Source of the DNA: a virus | Length of the DNA: 55,463 bases | IMG/VR virus record: IMGVR_UViG_3300037584_004704 | Location: 1-55,463 of that record | Reading direction: 5' to 3' (one strand) | Shown: positions 31,254 to 39,112 of the stretch, one piece after another | Position numbering within the stretch: position 1 is the first letter of the stretch | Layout: each line of letters opens with the position of its first letter | Notes under the pieces: generated by a model | Database searches by the model: none | The model's input: the letters and a program-made list of their open reading frames with translations, nothing else | What the model was told of the DNA's origin: nothing | Made by a program: the position numbers and the translations under genes

Positions 31254-31262
31254 TTATCCACA
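31254..31262. promoter_or_regulatory. DnaA-box sequence
   Basis: TTATCCACA at 31254-31262, an exact DnaA box, one base before repeat copy 8. Orientation is opposite to the pair at 28378-28397. It lies in the divergent region between leftward small genes and the rightward terminase operon. Confidence 0.6.
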
Positions 31263-31263
31263 G

Positions 31264-31326
31264 GCTTGCGAACTGTGGGCCCACCCACCCCTGAAAAATT
31301 CTTGTGAACTTCGGGCCCACCCACCC
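31264..31326 (+). repeat. GGGCCCACCCACCC repeat family, copies 8-9
   Basis: Copy 8: 31264-31290 (GCTTGCGAACTGT then the exact core). Copy 9: 31301-31326 (CTTGTGAACTTC then the exact core). They sit in the 276-bp gap 31190-31465. The gap also holds a leftward promoter, a DnaA box, a pyrimidine tract (31368-31388) and an AT-rich stretch before terL. Confidence 0.85.
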
Positions 31327-31465
31327 AATAGAGGTACCAAGCCGTCAGCAAAATCGAAAAAACTGCAGACCCCCCTCCCCCTTTTTTTGGTAGAAGATGT
31401 AACTATATATTTGTATGTATATGTTGATTTTGTATACTTAATGGTATTAAATTCATTTTGAAACG

Positions 31466-32938
31466 ATGCAATTAGAAGGAATAGATATAGACATCAATAA
31501 ATTACCTGCGGAAGCAAGGAAAGAGTTCTTACGTTATAAAATAAAATTAGAAGAAAAAAGAAAAGAATCTGCAATCAAGAACGATTTCATGTCATTCGTT
31601 AAGTATGTGTGGCCTGATTTTATAGAGGGGTCCCACCACAAAATAATGTCAGAGAAGTTTAACAAAGTAGCCACGGGCCAATTAAAACGAGTCATTATCA
31701 ATATGGCCCCCCGACATACAAAATCAGAATTTTCATCCTACCTCCTTCCATCGTGGATGATAGGAAAAAATCCAAAACTAAAAATTATTCAAGCGACTCA
31801 CACCACAGAGCTCGCGGTCCGCTTTGGACGAAAAGCGAAACATTTAATTGACTCAGAAGAATATCAAAAAATTTTCCCAACAAAACTGAGAGAGGACTCA
31901 AAGGCCGCGGGCCGTTGGGAGACAAACGAGGGCGGCGAATATTTCGCTGCGGGTGTCGGCGGAAGTATCACGGGCCGTGGTGCGGATTTATTAATCATTG
32001 ATGATCCCCACTCGGAACAAGACGCGCTGAACGTGAATGCGTTGGAGAGGACTTGGGAATGGTACACGTCCGGTCCTCGTCAGCGTTTACAACCAGGTGG
32101 TATTATTGTTGTGGTCATGACTCGTTGGAACATGAAAGATTTAACAGGAAGATTAATCAATGCTCAAAAAGAAACCAAAGCGGATCAATGGGAGGTCATT
32201 GAGTTTCCAGCTATCTTACCGAATAACAAACCGGTATGGCCAGAGTATTGGAAGTTAGAAGAATTAGAATCGGTCAAAGCTTCATTAGCGATTGGTAAGT
32301 GGAATGCACAGTACCAACAAAACCCAACAGCAGAAGAAGGAAGTATCATTAAACGAGAATGGTGGAACCTATGGGAGAAGGACCTCCCCCCGCTTTATCA
32401 CGTGATACAATCCTATGATACTGCTTTTTTGAAAAAAGAAACTGCAGATTATTCGGCTATCACAACGTGGGGAGTCTTTTATCCAACCGAGGACAGCGGA
32501 CCGAATCTCATTCTTTTAGATGTTGTCAAAGATCGTTTCGAGTTCCCCGAGCTACGGCGCGTGGCCCTCGAACAGTATAACTATTGGAAACCAGAGAGTG
32601 TTGTTGTGGAGGGAAAAGCTTCTGGGATGCCCTTGACTTTTGAGTTGCGTAAACAAGGAATACCCGTTATAAATTATACACCGAGTCGTGGAAACGATAA
32701 GCACGCTCGTGTCAATGCCGTGGCGCCGTTATTTGAGTCAGGGCAGATATGGGCAACCGACGATAAATTCACAGAAGAAGTGATTGAAGAATGTGCTGCT
32801 TTTCCGTATGGTGATCATGACGACTTGGTGGATAGCATGACACAAGCAGTCATGAGGTTTAGACAGGGAGGGTTTATTAATCATCCAGACGATGAAGATG
32901 ATACACCCTTACCACAACAACGGAGAGTATATTACTAA
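31466..32938 (+). CDS. terL: Terminase large subunit
   Basis: 490 aa. ATPase: an adenine/Walker A-like APRHTKSE (81-88), Walker B LLIIDDPH (Asp179-Asp180) and coupling motif VMTRW (218-221 region). Nuclease: Asp318 in IQSYDTAF, then VVVEGKASG and a C-terminal DHDDLVDSM. Typical headful-type, P22/Sf6-like large terminase organisation. It cuts and pumps DNA into the procapsid through the portal encoded 1.1 kb downstream. It is separated from terS, and its start is ~140 bp after the repeat region. The stop overlaps the next ATG. Confidence 0.92.
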   Translation: MQLEGIDIDINKLPAEARKEFLRYKIKLEEKRKESAIKNDFMSFVKYVWPDFIEGSHHKIMSEKFNKVATGQLKRVIINMAPRHTKSEFSSYLLPSWMIGKNPKLKIIQATHTTELAVRFGRKAKHLIDSEEYQKIFPTKLREDSKAAGRWETNEGGEYFAAGVGGSITGRGADLLIIDDPHSEQDALNVNALERTWEWYTSGPRQRLQPGGIIVVVMTRWNMKDLTGRLINAQKETKADQWEVIEFPAILPNNKPVWPEYWKLEELESVKASLAIGKWNAQYQQNPTAEEGSIIKREWWNLWEKDLPPLYHVIQSYDTAFLKKETADYSAITTWGVFYPTEDSGPNLILLDVVKDRFEFPELRRVALEQYNYWKPESVVVEGKASGMPLTFELRKQGIPVINYTPSRGNDKHARVNAVAPLFESGQIWATDDKFTEEVIEECAAFPYGDHDDLVDSMTQAVMRFRQGGFINHPDDEDDTPLPQQRRVYY

Positions 32939-34023
32939 TGGGAAGTAAAACAGCAACAGCATCAAGAAACGCACAAAGACAAGCGAACACTGCTGAGTTA
33001 ATGCAAAACATCATGACAGGTGGTGAAATTTCTAAAAAGAGAGAAGCAGAATTACAAGCAGCTGCCAATAGAGGCAGAGGTATACAGTTTATTGAAGGCT
33101 CTCCTACAGTTAAAGGATTAACACAAAAAGGTGGTAAGCCTGTTTTTAGAACAGGAGCGACCGCTGCAGATTATACTGGAAGAATTACAGCAAGCCCTCC
33201 AACACTAGGAGAACTTGCAGGAGATGCCGGTAGAGCTCTCTTTGGTGGCACTGCAGACAAACAAGTTTTTACACTACCCACATCAAGACCAGGAACTCCT
33301 AACATGGACTTTGCAAACATGGTACCCGACCCACAAAGAAGTGAGGGTATTATTCCTGCTTTACTTAATACAGGAGGTATCGGTGGTCTAGCTTTAAATA
33401 TTATTCAAGATTTATTTGGCAAAGGAAAAAACTTTTTATTCCCTGAAGAAGAGGAAGAAGATACTTTCTCTAGTGCAGCAGATGCGATGGGTGGAGCTGC
33501 AGCAATAAACTTAGGTGATATAAGAACACAAAGAAATTTAGCAGGTACAACAGGTGATGAAATCGATCAGTTCATTCGAACTATTGGTGATCCTAATGTT
33601 GATCTATTTTCTAGTGGAGCAGATGCTACAAGACCCGCCGTAGCTAATTTAAATGATCGTTTCTCTAGTGCAGCAGATGCGATGGGAGGTGCAGGAATTG
33701 ATTTAGAAAAACTAGATCAATCGAATCAACTTTTAAATGAAATAACAGATCAAGGGATTTATGAAACAGGTTCTAATCTTTTAGGTGTCGGTCCCGAGAT
33801 GGGAGTATTCAATGTTCCTGGTGACCGCGGTTCAGGTTTCACTCCTGCTTTAGAAACGTATTATAATAATTTAATTGAACAAGGAGTTTCTCCAGAAGAA
33901 GCACTAAAACAAACAAAGGTGTTATCGGCGTACGGGTATAAAGACGGCGGACTAACTAAAACCGTAGCACCTCAAGAAGGGCCGATGTCCGCGGGTGTTG
34001 CTTCTTTATTCAAAAACAAGTAA
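32938..34023 (+). CDS. Hypothetical protein between terminase and portal (361 aa)
   Basis: Low-complexity, Ala/Gly/Asn-rich. A direct internal repeat FSSAADAMGGA occurs at about residues 178 and 241. A hydrophobic patch (IPALLNTGGIGGLALNII) precedes an acidic run (EEEEED). The C-terminus (YGYKDGGLTKTVAPQEGPMS, then AGVASLFKNK) resembles other glycine-rich marine-phage virion proteins. Position suggests a head or internal protein. No catalytic motif. Confidence 0.55.
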   Translation: MGSKTATASRNAQRQANTAELMQNIMTGGEISKKREAELQAAANRGRGIQFIEGSPTVKGLTQKGGKPVFRTGATAADYTGRITASPPTLGELAGDAGRALFGGTADKQVFTLPTSRPGTPNMDFANMVPDPQRSEGIIPALLNTGGIGGLALNIIQDLFGKGKNFLFPEEEEEDTFSSAADAMGGAAAINLGDIRTQRNLAGTTGDEIDQFIRTIGDPNVDLFSSGADATRPAVANLNDRFSSAADAMGGAGIDLEKLDQSNQLLNEITDQGIYETGSNLLGVGPEMGVFNVPGDRGSGFTPALETYYNNLIEQGVSPEEALKQTKVLSAYGYKDGGLTKTVAPQEGPMSAGVASLFKNK

Positions 34024-34032
34024 GGATAGTAA

Positions 34033-36507
34033 ATGGAAATAGATAAAGCACTACCTAATACTAAAAGAACAACAATAGATCTTCCAAGTAAAGATGATCT
34101 AGAAGAAGTTGTTGTTCAAGAATTAAACAAAGAGCAACAAGCTCCAGAAGAAGTAGAAGTTATTGAAACAGAAGAAGGTGGAGCAGAAATTTCTTTTGAC
34201 CCTTCTAAAGCTATGGCGGAAGGTAGTGAAAATCATTTTGCAAATTTAGCTGAATACTTAGAAGACGATGTCTTAGGACCTTTAGGTAATGAACTTAAAG
34301 ACATGTTTCTAGATTACAAATCTTCTAGAAAAGATTGGGAGCAATCTTACACACAAGGATTAGATTTATTAGGTTTTAAATATGAAGAGAGAGGTGAACC
34401 TTTTCAAGGAGCAAGTGGTGCAACACACCCTGTCCTCGCAGAAGCAGTCACACAATTTCAATCTCTAGCTTACAAAGAATTACTACCGGCCGACGGCCCT
34501 GTTAGAACACAAATTATCGGTGCACCTAGCACTGCTAAAGAACAACAAAGCGAACGTGTCAAAGAGTTCATGAACTATCAACTTATGTCAGAGATGAAAG
34601 AGTATGAACAAGAGTTTGATCAAATGCTTTTCTATCTTCCTCTCTCAGGCTCGACATTTAAAAAAGTGTACTACGATGAATTATTAGGTCGAGCCGTTTC
34701 AAAGTTTGTACCCGCAGATGATTTGTTAGTACCTTATTCTGCAACTAGTTTAGAAGATGCTGATAGTATTATTCATAAAATAAATATTTCTGAAAACGAT
34801 TTACGTAAACAACAAGTGGGTGGCTTCTATCGAGATATAGAAGTATCAGAATCATCAAACGAAGATGATGACATCGCAGCTAAAGAAAGAGAGCTAGAAG
34901 GTATTCGTAAATCTGAAAAATCAGATATGTATACATTGTTGGAGTGTCATGTTGATTTAGATTTAGAAGGATTTGAAGACAGTAATCCTGAGACAGGTGA
35001 AGCGACAGAAATTAAATTACCTTACATTGTTACTATCGAAGAAGGTAGTAGAGAAGTTTTATCAATTCGTAGAAATTACGAAGCACAAGATCCTAAGAAA
35101 AAAAGAATTAATTATTTTACACATTTTAAGTTTTTACCAGGTCTAGGTTTTTATGGCTTTGGTTTAATTCACATGATTGGTGGATTATCAAGAACTGCAA
35201 CAGCGGCCCTACGACAGCTTTTGGATGCAGGGACTCTTTCTAATCTACCCTCGGGTTTTAAAACGAGAGGCATCAGAGTACGAGATGAAGCACAGTCAAT
35301 ACAACCAGGAGAGTTTAGAGATGTAGACGCTCCAGGAGGTAATCTCCGTGAATCATTTATGCCCCTTCCTTTTAAAGAGCCGTCTGCAACACTATTGCAG
35401 CTCATGGGCATAGTGGTGCAGGCGGGACAAAGATTTGCTTCTATTGCAGATATGCAAGTAGGTGATGGCAATCAAGGTGCTGCTGTAGGCACAACTGTTG
35501 CATTATTAGAACGTGGCTCTCGTGTCATGTCAGCCATACATAAAAGATTATACAATTCACTGAAGAATGAATTCAAACAACTAGTAAGAATTTTCTCACT
35601 TTATTTACCACCTGAATATCCGTACGACGTAGTGGGCGGTCAACGTATGGTTAAACAAACAGACTTTGATGATAAAGTTGATATTCTACCAATAGCAGAT
35701 CCTAATATCTTTTCACAAACACAAAGAATTAGTTTAGCTCAAACACAATTACAATTAGCTCAAACAAATCCTAAAATACATAATCTATATCAAGCTTATC
35801 GTAGTATGTATGAAGCAATAGGAATTAAAAACGTCGACTTAATTCTACCTCCTCCACAACCACCACAACCAATGGACCCTAGTATGGAACATATACAGTC
35901 TATGGCAGGTAAAAAATTTCAAGCTTTTCCTAAACAAGACCACAAAGCACACATAGATGCTCATTTAAATTTTATGGGTACAAGCACAGTAAGAAATAAT
36001 CCTACGATTATGTCTTTAGTACAAAAAAATATACTTGAACATATATCTTTAATGGCTCAAGAGCAGATTCAATTAGAATTTGCAGAAGAATTAGTACAAC
36101 TACAACAAATGCAAGCTCAAATGCAGCAACAAGCCATGACAGGTATGCCTGCACAACCAAATCCTATGATGGAACAACTACAAATCGGTATAGAATCTAG
36201 AAAATCTAAACTTATTGCAGAAATGACCAAAGACTTTATGGAAGAAGAACGTAAAATTAACTCTGCAGAGGATGTTGACCCACTTGTTAAACTAAAAGGT
36301 AGAGAAATAGACCTTCGTGCCATGGAGAATGAACGTAAAAAAGACGAAGGTGAGCAAAAATTAGAGATAGAACGTGCAAAATTAGTTCAAGATCAAGTAA
36401 CACACGATGAAAAAATGGAACAAAATGAAGATTTAGCTGGTTTACGTGCTGGAGTCTCCCTAGCAAAAGCAGGTGTGTCAAAAATGAAGGTAATGACTAA
36501 CAATTAA
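34033..36507 (+). CDS. Portal protein, P22-like
   Basis: 824 aa, a little longer than P22 portal (725). Conserved portal blocks: DYKSSRKDWEQSYTQGLDLL, FQGASGATHPVLAEAVTQFQ, YLPLSGSTFKKVYYDELLG and FVPADDLLVPYSAT. The N-terminal ~65 residues and the C-terminal ~150 are acidic, coiled-coil and Gln/Met-rich (the barrel or tail in P22 terms). It forms the dodecameric DNA channel at one capsid vertex. It lies directly downstream of terL and shares a base with the following small gene. Confidence 0.88.
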   Translation: MEIDKALPNTKRTTIDLPSKDDLEEVVVQELNKEQQAPEEVEVIETEEGGAEISFDPSKAMAEGSENHFANLAEYLEDDVLGPLGNELKDMFLDYKSSRKDWEQSYTQGLDLLGFKYEERGEPFQGASGATHPVLAEAVTQFQSLAYKELLPADGPVRTQIIGAPSTAKEQQSERVKEFMNYQLMSEMKEYEQEFDQMLFYLPLSGSTFKKVYYDELLGRAVSKFVPADDLLVPYSATSLEDADSIIHKINISENDLRKQQVGGFYRDIEVSESSNEDDDIAAKERELEGIRKSEKSDMYTLLECHVDLDLEGFEDSNPETGEATEIKLPYIVTIEEGSREVLSIRRNYEAQDPKKKRINYFTHFKFLPGLGFYGFGLIHMIGGLSRTATAALRQLLDAGTLSNLPSGFKTRGIRVRDEAQSIQPGEFRDVDAPGGNLRESFMPLPFKEPSATLLQLMGIVVQAGQRFASIADMQVGDGNQGAAVGTTVALLERGSRVMSAIHKRLYNSLKNEFKQLVRIFSLYLPPEYPYDVVGGQRMVKQTDFDDKVDILPIADPNIFSQTQRISLAQTQLQLAQTNPKIHNLYQAYRSMYEAIGIKNVDLILPPPQPPQPMDPSMEHIQSMAGKKFQAFPKQDHKAHIDAHLNFMGTSTVRNNPTIMSLVQKNILEHISLMAQEQIQLEFAEELVQLQQMQAQMQQQAMTGMPAQPNPMMEQLQIGIESRKSKLIAEMTKDFMEEERKINSAEDVDPLVKLKGREIDLRAMENERKKDEGEQKLEIERAKLVQDQVTHDEKMEQNEDLAGLRAGVSLAKAGVSKMKVMTNN

Positions 36508-36665
36508 TGCCTAAACAGACAAAAAAACAAAATAAAAAAATTGCAAAAGTCATGCGAGAATTCAAAAACAAAAAATTACCTATCGGAAAGTCGAAAAAAA
36601 AGGTAAAATCTCGCAAACAGGCCATAGCTATCGCACTAAGCGAAGCAGGTTTGAAAAAAAAATAA
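36507..36665 (+). CDS. Small basic DUF6496-like protein (52 aa)
   Basis: ATG overlaps the portal TAA. The sequence KVMREFKNKKLPIGKSKKK, followed by SRKQAIAIALSEAG, matches the DUF6496 pattern as I recall it (VMxEFK...KSRKQAIAIALSEA). It is very lysine-rich and may bind DNA or be packaged. Function unknown. Confidence 0.65.
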   Translation: MPKQTKKQNKKIAKVMREFKNKKLPIGKSKKKVKSRKQAIAIALSEAGLKKK

Positions 36666-36682
36666 CAAAGGAGCTAAAGATT

Positions 36683-36856
36683 ATGAAGAGTATGAGTAAA
36701 AGACCGATTGATCATCAAATGTTTGTTGACAAAGACGGTTATAAAAAAGGAGGCGTTGAAATTGAAACAACAAATCCTAAAGAAACTCAGGTAGAAAAAA
36801 TCGGCGGACAAAAACGTGTTCTTCCTGAGAAAAAACGTAGTGCCAAGTGGTACTAA
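36683..36856 (+). CDS. Small hypothetical protein (57 aa)
   Basis: Ribosome site AAAGGAGC precedes ATG 36683. The peptide has a central acidic part and a basic end (KIGGQKRVLPEKKRSAKWY). The RSAKWY terminus is a motif I recall from small proteins downstream of portal in marine phages. Function unknown. Confidence 0.6.
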   Translation: MKSMSKRPIDHQMFVDKDGYKKGGVEIETTNPKETQVEKIGGQKRVLPEKKRSAKWY

Positions 36857-36874
36857 TTTAAAAAGGAGGATATC

Positions 36875-36991
36875 ATGATGATATTTGGATGGAACCCAAT
36901 GGATAAGTGGAAAAAACTTAACAAAAAGGGCAAACTATTCGTAGTCGCTGTTGCAGTTGTTATTGTAGTAGCAATCGTTAAAGGTATTTAA
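36875..36991 (+). CDS. Single-span membrane peptide (38 aa)
   Basis: AAAAAGGAGGAT precedes ATG 36875. A basic N-terminal part (MDKWKKLNKKGK) is followed by one hydrophobic helix (LFVVAVAVVIVVAIV). It sits two bases before the holin gene, so it may be an accessory lysis protein or a holin regulator. That role is inferred only from topology and neighbour. Confidence 0.55.
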   Translation: MMIFGWNPMDKWKKLNKKGKLFVVAVAVVIVVAIVKGI

Positions 36992-36993
36992 TA

Positions 36994-37407
36994 ATGCTAT
37001 CTAAATTATTAGGCGGATCTTTAGTAGACACTGTCGGTAAAGTCATCGACAGTGTCCACACCTCAGAAGAGGAGAAACTTGCCGCAAGAAATAAACTTAA
37101 AGAATTAGAAAATCAGATCAATTCCAAACAAATGGATATCAACTTAGCTGACGCTAAGTCTACTGCTACAGGTTTTGGTGGTATGATGCAGCGATCGTGG
37201 CGTCCCCTAATCGGAATGTCCTGTGCGTTAGCGATTTTGTGGGAATTTGTGTTAAAACAATTTATTATGTTCGGTTTAGCTGCATTTAGTATAGAACATG
37301 CACCTTTACCTGAGCTTGACATGTCGACTTTATTCCCGCTTGTCACAGCCTTGCTCGGAATGTCCGGACTCCGCTCATGGGAAAAAAGTAAGAAACTCAC
37401 AAAATGA
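36994..37407 (+). CDS. Holin, 3TM (GTA-type) family
   Basis: 137 aa. Amphipathic N-terminal helices (TSEEEKLAARNKLKELENQI) lead to MQRSWRPLIGMSCALAILW, the signature of the 3TM holin family found in gene transfer agents and alphaproteobacterial phages. A second hydrophobic helix (FIMFGLAAFSI) and a third (FPLVTALLGMSGLRS) follow. It would permeabilise the inner membrane and release the M15 endolysin encoded at 12531. Confidence 0.75.
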   Translation: MLSKLLGGSLVDTVGKVIDSVHTSEEEKLAARNKLKELENQINSKQMDINLADAKSTATGFGGMMQRSWRPLIGMSCALAILWEFVLKQFIMFGLAAFSIEHAPLPELDMSTLFPLVTALLGMSGLRSWEKSKKLTK

Positions 37408-37505
37408 CCATTTGTATAAAATGTCAATGTGCTTGTCATTGTGACACCTCTTGTATTTGGTGTGGGTGTGTAGGTTGTACTCATGAAGAAACAGAAGACG
37501 AATAG
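37404..37505 (+). CDS. Cysteine-rich metallothionein-like peptide (33 aa)
   Basis: ATG overlaps the holin TGA. Nine of the first 25 residues are Cys (positions 4, 7, 9, 11, 13, 17, 20, 22, 25), in CxxC, CxC and CxxxC spacings (CIKCQCACHCDTSCIWCGC), with one His between them and an acidic tail. This density resembles metallothioneins or zinc knuckles. It could bind Zn, Cd or Cu or an Fe-S-like cluster. The tight overlaps with the genes before and after support that it is translated. No close family is recalled with certainty. Confidence 0.55.
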   Translation: MTICIKCQCACHCDTSCIWCGCVGCTHEETEDE

Positions 37506-37620
37506 CACTATTGATCATGTAGTTAAAAAGACTACAATAGGTAATGGTAGAATAAGTACGTCTACCATGAATAAACATAAGCGACGAAGCTTTAAACCAT
37601 ATAGGGGACAAGGACGATGA
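37483..37620 (+). CDS. Small basic protein (45 aa)
   Basis: Overlaps the Cys-rich gene by 23 bp. The end STSTMNKHKRRSFKPYRGQG is a pattern I recall from short conserved proteins of marine phages (TSTMNK.KRR...YRGQGR). Highly basic, possibly DNA- or RNA-binding. Overlaps the next gene by 4 bp. Confidence 0.6.
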   Translation: MKKQKTNSTIDHVVKKTTIGNGRISTSTMNKHKRRSFKPYRGQGR

Positions 37621-37736
37621 AAAAAAAATTAAAACCAATACCAGCAGGTAACAAAGGATTACCAAAACTACCTAAACCTATTCGTGCTAAAATGGGTTTT
37701 CTAAAAAAAGGTGGAAGGGTTAAAAAGAAAAAATAA
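37617..37736 (+). CDS. Small basic protein (39 aa)
   Basis: Contains PIPAGNKGLPKLPKPIRAKM followed by GFLKKGGRVKKKK. The PAGNKGL..LP..R.KMGF and GGRVKK ends are familiar from small uncultured-phage proteins and echo the GGR motif in the internal virion proteins of this phage. Start and stop overlap the neighbours by 4 and 1 bases. Confidence 0.6.
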   Translation: MKKKLKPIPAGNKGLPKLPKPIRAKMGFLKKGGRVKKKK

Positions 37737-38005
37737 TGGGTAAATTATGCGCGAGAGGAAAAGCTGCTGCTAAGCGGAAATTTAAAGTCTACCCTAGCGC
37801 GTATGCTAATATGTATGCAAGCGGGGTTTGTAGTGGAAAGATTACACCAGGAGGTAAGAAAAATAAAAAAGCTGATGGTGGTATGATTTCTAGTAATCAA
37901 GTATCACAAGATAGAAAAAAAGTTTCTAGTTACGGTCAAGGTGGTATTGCTAAAGGTTGTGGTGCTGTTTTAAAAAAGAAAAGAAAAAAAACTAAAAAGT
38001 ATTAA
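37736..38005 (+). CDS. Small basic conserved protein (89 aa)
   Basis: The N-terminal block GKLCARGKAAAKRKFKVYPS, then AYANMYASGVCSGKITPGGK is strongly conserved among marine phage contigs in my recollection. The C-terminal half has another Lys/Gly-rich part with GCGAVLKKKRKKTKK. Two cysteine pairs could coordinate zinc. Basic and probably nucleic-acid-binding or packaged. Function unknown. Confidence 0.65.
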   Translation: MGKLCARGKAAAKRKFKVYPSAYANMYASGVCSGKITPGGKKNKKADGGMISSNQVSQDRKKVSSYGQGGIAKGCGAVLKKKRKKTKKY

Positions 38006-38286
38006 TGGCTAAAAAAGGATTAAGATCTTGGGTAAAAGAAAATTGGGTAGACATAGCCAATAAAAAATCTGATGGTTCTTATCCTAAATGTGGTAGAAGC
38101 GGTGGAGAAAAAAGAAAAAACTATCCTAAGTGTGTCCCCATAGCAAAAGCAAGGGCCATGTCTAAAGGACAAAAAGCAGGAGCCGTTAGAAGAAAACAAG
38201 CTAAATCAAACACAGGACCAACACCTTCAAGAGCAGCAACATTTGCACCTAAAAGAAAAAAAATGTCTATGGGTGGTATGGTGTGA
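38005..38286 (+). CDS. Small basic protein (93 aa), DUF5872-like
   Basis: KKGLRSWVKENWVDIANKK, then YPKCGRS...YPKCVPIAKARAM. The repeated YPKC elements and KENWVD block fit a family I recall as DUF5872-like in marine phages. Ends with Lys-rich sequence and MSMGGMV. One-base overlap with the upstream gene and 4-base overlap with the next. Confidence 0.6.
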   Translation: MAKKGLRSWVKENWVDIANKKSDGSYPKCGRSGGEKRKNYPKCVPIAKARAMSKGQKAGAVRRKQAKSNTGPTPSRAATFAPKRKKMSMGGMV

Positions 38287-38564
38287 GAAAAGCAGATAAG
38301 CAACCACCTAAAACTAAAAAATACTTTCGTTCCACGAAGAGTGGGGCAGGTATGACGAAAGCAGGGGTCGCTCGTTACAGAGCAGAGAATCCTGGTTCAA
38401 AATTAAAAACAGCAGTCACAGGCAAAGTTAAACCAGGTAGTAAAGCTGCTAAAAGAAGAAAATCGTTTTGTGCTAGAAGCGCAGGACAAATGAAAAAATT
38501 TCCAAAAGCCGCTAAAGATCCAAATTCTAGATTAAGACAAGCTAGGAAAAGATGGAGATGTTAA
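38283..38564 (+). CDS. Small basic protein (93 aa), DUF6321-like
   Basis: GTG 38283 overlaps the previous TGA. The blocks GMTKAGVARYRAENPGSKLK, TAVTGKVKPGSKAAKRRKSF and CARSAGQMKKFP, ending ARKRWRC, match a family (DUF6321-like) common in cyanophages and marine phages. Very high positive charge. Possibly involved in DNA compaction in the head, but no evidence beyond charge. Confidence 0.7.
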   Translation: MRKADKQPPKTKKYFRSTKSGAGMTKAGVARYRAENPGSKLKTAVTGKVKPGSKAAKRRKSFCARSAGQMKKFPKAAKDPNSRLRQARKRWRC

Positions 38565-39112
38565 AAGCATACTTCTATCTTTTTTGCGCCTTTTTATCTT
38601 TAGTCTTTATGTTTTTATCAATTCAAAATTCTTGGGGTGAGACAAATACCGTGTCGAGCACTGTAGTTAATAATACACCACCAACAGCAAATGCACCTGT
38701 AATTCCAAACTCAAATTCAGATATATGTAAGGTTGGTGTTGGCGGAAGTGTACAAAATAATGTGTTAGGTCTAGCTACAGGCGTACTTATAGATGATGAG
38801 CTGTGTCAGCTTTTAAAATTATCTAAGACTCAATTCGCTTTTGGCATGAAAGTGTCGGCCGTATCTATCCTTTGTCAAGACCCACGTGTTTGGGATTCAA
38901 TGACCGATGCCGGGACCCCGTGCCCTGTACGAGGTTTCATCGGGGCCGAGGCAGCTCAATATTGGGCAGATAACCCTTCAGAGATTCCAGACGGCAGTAG
39001 ATACAAAACTGAATATGTTGCACAAGTTAAAGTAGAAGAACAACCAAAAGGAGATATCAATGCTATTAAGAATTTTGGTCTTATTGCTCTCTCTATGTTA
39101 CTCTTACTCTAA
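38552..39112 (+). CDS. Exported/membrane protein (186 aa)
   Basis: Has an N-terminal hydrophobic signal-like helix (LFCAFLSLVFMFLSI) and a hydrophobic C-terminus (FGLIALSMLLLL). The middle carries three conserved cysteine-containing blocks (SDICKVGVGGSVQNN; DDELCQLLKLSK; CQDPRVWDSMTDAGTPCPVR). I recall this family in uncultured marine phages, usually paired with the next gene. Probably inserted in the inner membrane. The function may concern lysis or superinfection, but is unknown. Confidence 0.6.
   Translation: MEMLKAYFYLFCAFLSLVFMFLSIQNSWGETNTVSSTVVNNTPPTANAPVIPNSNSDICKVGVGGSVQNNVLGLATGVLIDDELCQLLKLSKTQFAFGMKVSAVSILCQDPRVWDSMTDAGTPCPVRGFIGAEAAQYWADNPSEIPDGSRYKTEYVAQVKVEEQPKGDINAIKNFGLIALSMLLLL

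Noticed and set aside
27751-31326. CRISPR array
   Set aside because: Repeats have irregular spacing (from 5 bp to over 1 kb), no uniform spacers, and no cas genes are present.
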